Source: Terribium retamae (GTDB taxonomy: Bacteria; Pseudomonadota; Alphaproteobacteria; Rhizobiales; Rhizobiaceae). From it: a stretch of 64,000 nt of DNA. Where the stretch lies: positions 61,041 through 125,040 of the forward strand of contig NZ_JAKREW010000014.1 in NCBI RefSeq assembly GCF_022347545.1, given 5' to 3'. This document shows, one piece after another, positions 58,988 through 64,000 of this stretch; the stretch's first letter is position 1; the number at the start of each line of letters is the position of its first letter. A model generated the notes under the pieces. The model ran no database searches. It was given only the letters and a program-made list of their open reading frames with translations, and was not told where the DNA came from. Both the position numbers and the translations under genes were made by a program.

Positions 58988-61900
58988 GCGGCTCGCCCCG
59001 CGTCTACTCCATTGCGCCTGGCTCGCCGTTCCTGCGGACGCTCGCCGATGCGTTGATCGAAGGACGTCTCATTCCCGGCTTCCGGTACGAAGGCGATCCC
59101 CTCGCCTTGGCCGGTACGACCATCTACGTGCCCACGCGCCGTGCTGCGCGCGCCTTGCGCGCCATGTTCGCCGAACGTCTCGGCGGGCGGTCTGCGATCC
59201 TTCCCGTCATCAAGCCGCTTGGCGAATTCGATGAGGACGAAGCGGCTTTCGATCAGGAGGCAGAGGACGCCGGCTCGATTGATCTTGCGCCGCCCGTTGC
59301 TGCCCTGGAGCGGTTGCTGCTCCTGGCGCCGCTGGTACGCACCTGGAAACGCCAGTTGCCGGCCCATGTGGCGGCGCTGTTCGCCGAAGAGGTGGTGGTG
59401 CCGGCCTCGGCGGCCGACGCGATCTGGCTGGCGCGCGATCTCGCCCGGCTGATGGACGAGATCGAAACCGAAGGCTCCGATTGGGCGAAACTGGCCGGTC
59501 TGGTGGAGGGCAATCTTGCCGGCTGGTGGCAGGTGACGCTGGATTTCCTCAAGATCGTCACAGAAGCCTGGCCCGGCATCCTGGCCGAGCGCGACCGTTC
59601 CAACCCGGCCGCGCATCGCAGTGCGCTGATCAGGCTCGAAGCAGAGCGGTTGAAACGCAACCCCCCTGCAGGCCCCGTCATCGCCGCCGGTTCGACGGGC
59701 TCCATACCTGCCACCGCCGATCTTCTGGCCACGATCGCCGGCTTGCCAAATGGTGCGGTGGTGCTGCCGGGTCTCGACATCGAGATGGATCAGCCTTCCT
59801 TTGAGGCGATCATCGCGCCTGATGCACGGCCCGCTTTGCTTGGTCATCCGCAATATGGCCTTGCCAAGCTCATCGGCAGGATCGGCATCCTGCGCAGCGA
59901 TGTCGAGGAACTCGACCGGGTCGAGGGCGCCGACCGACATGACGAGGCCCTGCGCCATCGCGCTGCGCTGGTGGCGGAGGCATTGCGGCCGGCCGAGACC
60001 ACAGAGTTGTGGGCTGAGACGCGGGCGCGCTTTGGCGATGCGGACATCCTGGCGGCCCTGCAAGGCGTAACGCTGGTCGAAGCCGCCAACGAGCGCGATG
60101 AAGCCGTCAGCATCGCGCTTGCGTTGCGCCGCGCTGTCGAAAGCCCGGGTCGCCGTGCCGCGCTTGTCACGGGGGATCGTGCTCTGGCACGCCGCGTCTC
60201 GGCGGAGTTGCTCCGGCTCGGCATTATCGCCGACGATTCCGGCGGCAGGCCGCTGGCCGATACGCCACCCGCAAGCTTGCTGCGGCTGCTGCTCGACACG
60301 GTGCTGCGTCCCGGCGATCCGATCGCCATACTGGCACTGCTCAAGCATCCGCTGCTTGGGCTCGGCCTGCCACGCGCCGACGTGCGCCGCGCGGCCGAAG
60401 CGGTTGAACTGGTGGCGCTGCGCGGCGGTACCGGTCGGCCGGACATCGCCGTGCTGGGTGCGCTGTTCGAAACCCGGTTGGTGGAGGCGCAGCAGGCCGA
60501 CCGCCGGCCATTCTGGCTATCGCGGCTGTCGGCCGGGCGTATCGAAAAGGCGCAGCTGATGCTCGCCAAGCTGGGCGAAGCCGTCGCACCGCTCGCTGCG
60601 TGCCGGACCGAACCGGAAAGCGATGTCGCGACACTGGTGCGCGCCAGCATCGTTGCGCTGGAGGGGCTCGGCCGATCCGAGAATGGCTCGCTCTCGGACC
60701 TCTATGATGGCGATGCCGGCGAAAAGCTGGCCGAGCTGCTGCGCGGATTGATCGGCGCGAATGCGATCTTCACGCTCTCGCCTCAGGAGTGGCCTGATGT
60801 CGCGATGGCGCTGATCGCTCCCGAAACGGTCAAGCCTGCGCGCGGTGCCGATGCGGCGATCGCCATCTGGGGCACGCTTGAGGCCCGCCTGCAGCATGTC
60901 GACACGCTCGTCGTCGGCGGGCTCAACGAAGGTGTCTGGCCGCGCAAGCCGGAAGGCGATCGTTTCATGTCGAGGCTGATGAAGACCGGCATCGAACTGG
61001 AACCGCCGGAACGGCGCATCGGCCTGGCGGCGCACGATTTCCAGATGGCGATGGGCGCGCCAAACGTCGTGCTGACCCGTTCGGCGCGCGCCGGAGACGC
61101 ACCGGCGGTTGCCTCGCGTTGGCTACAGCGCATCCTTACCTTCGTCGGCAGGGCGCAGGCGGAACCCATGCGCCGACGTGGCAACGAGTTGCTTGCCTGG
61201 GCGCGTGCCCTGGACGCGGGTCCCAAGGTGGACTTCGCGCCGCGACCGCAACCGAAACCGCCTCTGGAGAACCGGCCTCGCCATTTTTCGGTGACCGAGA
61301 TCGAAACATTGCGGCGTGATCCCTATGCCGTCTATGCACGCCGCATCCTCGGCTTGATGTCGCTGGAGCCCGTGATCCGCGACCCGGGTGCTGCCGAGCG
61401 CGGCACGTTGTTCCACGCCATACTGCACCATTTCTCGCAAGCCGTGGCCGACCCGCAAGCGCCCGAGGCGCTGGCGATCCTTCTGGAAGCCGGTCGCGCC
61501 TGCTTTACTGAAGCGGCACTTCCCGCCGATGTCGAGGCAGTGTGGTGGCCTCGTTTCGAGAAGCTGGCCGTCGGCATCATCGACTGGGAACGCTCGCGCG
61601 CCGAGGCTGTCGTCCAACGGCATTCGGAAGAACGTGCCGACAAGACGGTGGTGGGTCAGTCCGGCGTCACCCTGTCGGGTTACGCCGACCGCGTTGACCT
61701 GCTTGCGGGCGGCATGGCTGACATCCTCGATTTCAAGACCGGATCGTCGCCCTCCAAGGCGCAGGCCCACACCCTGCTGGCGCCGCAACTGGCGCTGGAG
61801 GCCGCGCTGCTCAAACGGGGCGCTTTTCGCGATATCGGTGTGCGTGAGCCTGCCGAACTCGCCTTCGTCAGGCTCAGGGCCAACGGCGAAGTCGAACAGG

Positions 61901-62130
61901 AATCGATCCTGGAATACAACCGCAAGCCGCGCAGCGCGTCCGATCTGGGCGAGGAAGCATGGGCGCGGTTGGAGAAGCTGCTGTTCCATTATGCCGATCC
62001 GCAGACTGGTTATCTGTCGAGGGCCTTGCCGTTTCGAGAAGGCGAGACCGACGGAGACTACGATCACCTCGCCCGTGTACTGGAATGGTCCGCTGGCGGC
62101 GACGGTCCGGACGAGGGAGGGGAGGCTTGA
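58984..62130 (+). CDS. addB: Double-strand break repair protein AddB
   Basis: A 1048-residue subunit of the AddAB helicase-nuclease that processes DNA ends for recombination. The N-terminal part is a degenerate helicase (Y-V-P-T-R-R-A-A-R-A-L-R near 45), and the C-terminal part a PD-(D/E)xK nuclease (D-P-Y-A-V-Y-A-R-R-I-L near 780; I-L-D-F-K-T-G-S-S near 918). Length fits the alphaproteobacterial AddB family. Overlaps both neighbours by 4 bp. Confidence 0.96.
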   Translation: MSGSPRVYSIAPGSPFLRTLADALIEGRLIPGFRYEGDPLALAGTTIYVPTRRAARALRAMFAERLGGRSAILPVIKPLGEFDEDEAAFDQEAEDAGSIDLAPPVAALERLLLLAPLVRTWKRQLPAHVAALFAEEVVVPASAADAIWLARDLARLMDEIETEGSDWAKLAGLVEGNLAGWWQVTLDFLKIVTEAWPGILAERDRSNPAAHRSALIRLEAERLKRNPPAGPVIAAGSTGSIPATADLLATIAGLPNGAVVLPGLDIEMDQPSFEAIIAPDARPALLGHPQYGLAKLIGRIGILRSDVEELDRVEGADRHDEALRHRAALVAEALRPAETTELWAETRARFGDADILAALQGVTLVEAANERDEAVSIALALRRAVESPGRRAALVTGDRALARRVSAELLRLGIIADDSGGRPLADTPPASLLRLLLDTVLRPGDPIAILALLKHPLLGLGLPRADVRRAAEAVELVALRGGTGRPDIAVLGALFETRLVEAQQADRRPFWLSRLSAGRIEKAQLMLAKLGEAVAPLAACRTEPESDVATLVRASIVALEGLGRSENGSLSDLYDGDAGEKLAELLRGLIGANAIFTLSPQEWPDVAMALIAPETVKPARGADAAIAIWGTLEARLQHVDTLVVGGLNEGVWPRKPEGDRFMSRLMKTGIELEPPERRIGLAAHDFQMAMGAPNVVLTRSARAGDAPAVASRWLQRILTFVGRAQAEPMRRRGNELLAWARALDAGPKVDFAPRPQPKPPLENRPRHFSVTEIETLRRDPYAVYARRILGLMSLEPVIRDPGAAERGTLFHAILHHFSQAVADPQAPEALAILLEAGRACFTEAALPADVEAVWWPRFEKLAVGIIDWERSRAEAVVQRHSEERADKTVVGQSGVTLSGYADRVDLLAGGMADILDFKTGSSPSKAQAHTLLAPQLALEAALLKRGAFRDIGVREPAELAFVRLRANGEVEQESILEYNRKPRSASDLGEEAWARLEKLLFHYADPQTGYLSRALPFREGETDGDYDHLARVLEWSAGGDGPDEGGEA

Positions 62131-64000
62131 AAAAGCTCTATCCTATTCCTTCGGGTACCGCCGAGAGCCAGGCCCGGGCTTCCGATCCGCACACCTCCGC
62201 CTGGGTGTCGGCCAATGCCGGGTCGGGCAAGACGCATGTGCTGGCCCAGCGTGTCATCCGCCTGCTCCTGCGTGGCACGGATCCTTCCAAGATCCTCTGC
62301 CTGACCTATACGCGCGCTGCCGCGGCCAACATGTCCAACCGCGTCTTCTCGACGCTTTCGGAATGGACCGCACTGCCCGATGCCGGACTGGCGCAAAAAA
62401 TTGCCGCACTGGATGGCCGCGTGCCCGACCTCTCGACCATGCGCCGGGCGCGCAGGCTGTTCGCGGAAGCGCTGGAAACGCCGGGTGGGCTGAAGATCCA
62501 GACCATCCACGCCTTCTGTGAATCGGTGCTGCACCAGTTCCCGCTGGAGGCCAACATCGCCGCGCATTTCGAACTGCTCGATCCGCAGATGGAACAGGCA
62601 CTGTTGGCGCAGGCGCGGCGCGACATGATCACGGGTGCCAGCGCACCGGGTGGTGCCGGACTGACGGAAGCCTTTGCAACCGTGCTGGAGCGCGGTGGCG
62701 AGAAGGGCCTCGACGATCTCTTGTCGGAAATCATGCGCAAGCGCGACGGCTTGCGCGGTTTCATCGATGCCATCGGCGGCGATGGCCGGAACTTTCGTTC
62801 CCTGTTCGACGAATTCGGTTTCGCTGCGGGTGAAACAGCGGCCAGCATTGCCAGCGCGTTGTGGCCTCTGCCCGACTTCGAACCTGCCTATTTCGAGGCT
62901 TTTGTGCGTGTCGCAGAGGCCACCGACGCGCGTGCCGTGCTCAACAACATCGTGCCCTATGCAGCTCTCGGATTTGCCGAAAGCGATCCTGTTCGCCGAT
63001 TGCCGTTGCTGTCCAAAGGCTTCCTGCGCTCGGATGGCGATCCGTACGATCCCGTAAAGACGTTCAAGAAGGCACTGGTCGACCGGTTGCCGGATTTGCC
63101 CGAAAGATATGAAGCCGCGGCCTCGGCCATTGCCAGGACAGTCGATCGGCTGGCGCTCTTTCGCATGCTGGAAGGCACCGCCGCGGCGCTCACCGTAGCC
63201 GACTGGCTGATCGCTCGTTACGAGCATCTGAAGCGCGGTCGCGGCTTCCTCGACTTCAACGATCTGATCACCCGCACCGTCAATCTGTTGTCGCGTACCG
63301 ATGCCGGCCCCTGGGTGCAGTACAAGCTCGACCAGGGCATCGATCATATCCTGCTCGACGAGGCGCAGGACACCAGTCCCGACCAATGGGAAGTGGTGAA
63401 GCGGCTGGCGGAAGAATTCTTCGCCGGCGAAAGCGCGCGTGCCGCGCGGCGCACCATCTTCGCCGTCGGCGACGAAAAGCAGTCGATCTATTCTTTCCAG
63501 GGCGCCGCCCCGGACTCCTTCCACGAAAGCCGGCAGCTGTTCGCACGCAGGGTGCGCGAGGCCGAGACGAGTTTCGCGGATCTCAAGCTGACCTGGTCGT
63601 TCCGCTCGACCGGCGACGTGCTGGCAGCCGTCGATCGCGTTTTCGCAACACCGGAGGTGCGACGTGGCATCAGCAACGATCCCGATCCGCTCGATCACAA
63701 GGCCATTCGCAACGATGCGCCGGGCTATGTCGAAGTCTGGCCATCGATCGGCGCCGATGTGGTCGAGGAACCGGACGACTGGACGTTGCCGGTCAATCAC
63801 GTCAGCGCGCCTGCCGTGCGGTTGGCCGAACAGATAGCCGATACCGTCAAGAACTGGATCGACAGCGGCGAAATCATCGAAGGCAAGGGTCGCCCGCGCA
63901 GGGCCCGCGGCCGCCGGGGGGGGGTGCGCCACCCCCCCCCGTTTTTGCACCCCCCGTCGCGCCCCCGCCAGGGGAAGGGGATAACCGGGCCGGGGGGCGC
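62127..64000 (+). CDS. addA: Double-strand break repair helicase AddA (3'-truncated by window end)
   Basis: The N-terminal ~590 residues of a UvrD/Rep-type (SF1) helicase. The start is a TTG at 62127 overlapping the addB stop (TTGA). Walker A is A-N-A-G-S-G-K-T-H near 29, motif Ia C-L-T-Y-T-R-A-A-A, motif II L-L-D-E-A-Q-D-T-S near 410 and motif III V-G-D-E-K-Q-S-I-Y near 450. The C-terminal nuclease domain is beyond the window. From about 63898 the translation no longer resembles AddA (after G-K-G-R-P one expects L-R-x-G-D-V-x-V-L-V-R), matching the poor sequence quality there. Confidence 0.93.
   Translation, partial: MKKLYPIPSGTAESQARASDPHTSAWVSANAGSGKTHVLAQRVIRLLLRGTDPSKILCLTYTRAAAANMSNRVFSTLSEWTALPDAGLAQKIAALDGRVPDLSTMRRARRLFAEALETPGGLKIQTIHAFCESVLHQFPLEANIAAHFELLDPQMEQALLAQARRDMITGASAPGGAGLTEAFATVLERGGEKGLDDLLSEIMRKRDGLRGFIDAIGGDGRNFRSLFDEFGFAAGETAASIASALWPLPDFEPAYFEAFVRVAEATDARAVLNNIVPYAALGFAESDPVRRLPLLSKGFLRSDGDPYDPVKTFKKALVDRLPDLPERYEAAASAIARTVDRLALFRMLEGTAAALTVADWLIARYEHLKRGRGFLDFNDLITRTVNLLSRTDAGPWVQYKLDQGIDHILLDEAQDTSPDQWEVVKRLAEEFFAGESARAARRTIFAVGDEKQSIYSFQGAAPDSFHESRQLFARRVREAETSFADLKLTWSFRSTGDVLAAVDRVFATPEVRRGISNDPDPLDHKAIRNDAPGYVEVWPSIGADVVEEPDDWTLPVNHVSAPAVRLAEQIADTVKNWIDSGEIIEGKGRPRRARGRRGGVRHPPPFLHPPSRPRQGKGITGPGG
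63898..64000. other. Low-confidence contig-end sequence
   Basis: Within ~100 bases there are runs of nine G, ten C and several C5-C6/G5-G6 tracts, unlike anything else in the window, and the addA frame loses family resemblance. This looks like unpolished end-of-contig sequence rather than real biology. Confidence 0.75.

Noticed and set aside
63898..64000. GC homopolymer tracts as a possible structural element or repeat array
   Set aside because: More likely contig-end error, because the addA reading frame loses similarity at the same point.
1..64000. CRISPR arrays, prophage, insertion sequences, tRNA or rRNA genes
   Set aside because: I looked for regularly spaced repeats, transposase or integrase motifs and cloverleaf sequences on both strands and found none.

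Overview
The window looks like a chromosomal stretch of a GC-rich alphaproteobacterium of the Hyphomicrobiales, most likely Mesorhizobium or a close Phyllobacteriaceae relative. The evidence is the gene order pckA | chvI-chvG-hprK-EIIA(Man)-HPr-ahcY-divL-tsaE/phosphotransferase-nucleotidyltransferase-addB-addA, the hslV...hslU | hisB-hisH-hisA-hisF-hisE-coaA block, an Irr-type iron box, an IolR-type inositol regulon, and short palindromic repeats of the kind scattered through rhizobial genomes. Nearly all of it is core or conserved metabolic genome. I see no prophage, transposase, CRISPR array, rRNA or tRNA gene.

Layout. 1-3.3 kb (+): end of a four-gene unit with a 6-hydroxynicotinate-reductase-like enzyme (5' end outside the window), an ApbE-like UPF0280 protein, an AA_synth/DUF1185 protein and a MarR regulator. 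3.3-10.3 kb: a DUF3313-type lipoprotein divergent from a TetR regulator with twin palindromic operators, then a minus-strand RND efflux operon with two adaptor genes and one pump. 10.5-13.2 kb: gabT and a ferredoxin-reductase-like flavoprotein. 13.4-19.8 kb (+): an iron operon behind an Irr box (imelysin, bfd, bfr, di-haem oxidoreductase, second imelysin, DUF1513). 19.8-31.5 kb: myo-inositol catabolism (iolB, small membrane protein, iolE, iolD, iolC-DUF2090 fusion, iolR; then an SDR and iolG), interrupted by a Gfo/Idh oxidoreductase and a class I DAHP synthase. 31.5-37.3 kb (-): DUF1402, a hypothetical gene, hslU, two membrane proteins, a GNAT and hslV. 37.5-43.3 kb (+): histidine operon with four embedded non-his genes, ending in coaA. 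43.3-46.3 kb: GT87-like membrane enzyme, alkB, LysM/BON protein, arfB. 46.5-64 kb: pckA, then the ChvG/ChvI-PTS-AhcY-DivL-TsaE-AddAB run. The last ~100 bases look like unreliable contig-end sequence.

How the parts work together. The inositol genes form one catabolic route (IolG, IolE, IolD, IolB, IolC with a DUF2090 aldolase domain). Three near-identical 19-bp operator-like sites lie upstream of iolC and iolG, consistent with control by the RpiR-type IolR encoded beside them. The iron operon combines periplasmic iron-acquisition-type proteins with cytosolic storage (Bfr) and release (Bfd). The ChvG/ChvI, HprK, EIIA and HPr genes form the rhizobial signalling PTS next to the gluconeogenic pckA. 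DivL belongs to cell-cycle control. The TsaE-phosphotransferase fusion followed by a MurU-like nucleotidyltransferase points to peptidoglycan sugar recycling.

The clearest regulatory discovery is upstream of the DAHP synthase: a 25-codon leader peptide containing Phe-Trp-Tyr-Phe-Ser-Tyr, an internal segment complementary to the 5' arm of a rho-independent terminator, and then the gene. This is a complete-looking transcription attenuator that would sense all three aromatic amino acids. The most speculative but interesting enzymology is the reductase/ApbE-like pair at the left edge, where the reductase ends near a TGAS motif resembling flavinylation sites.
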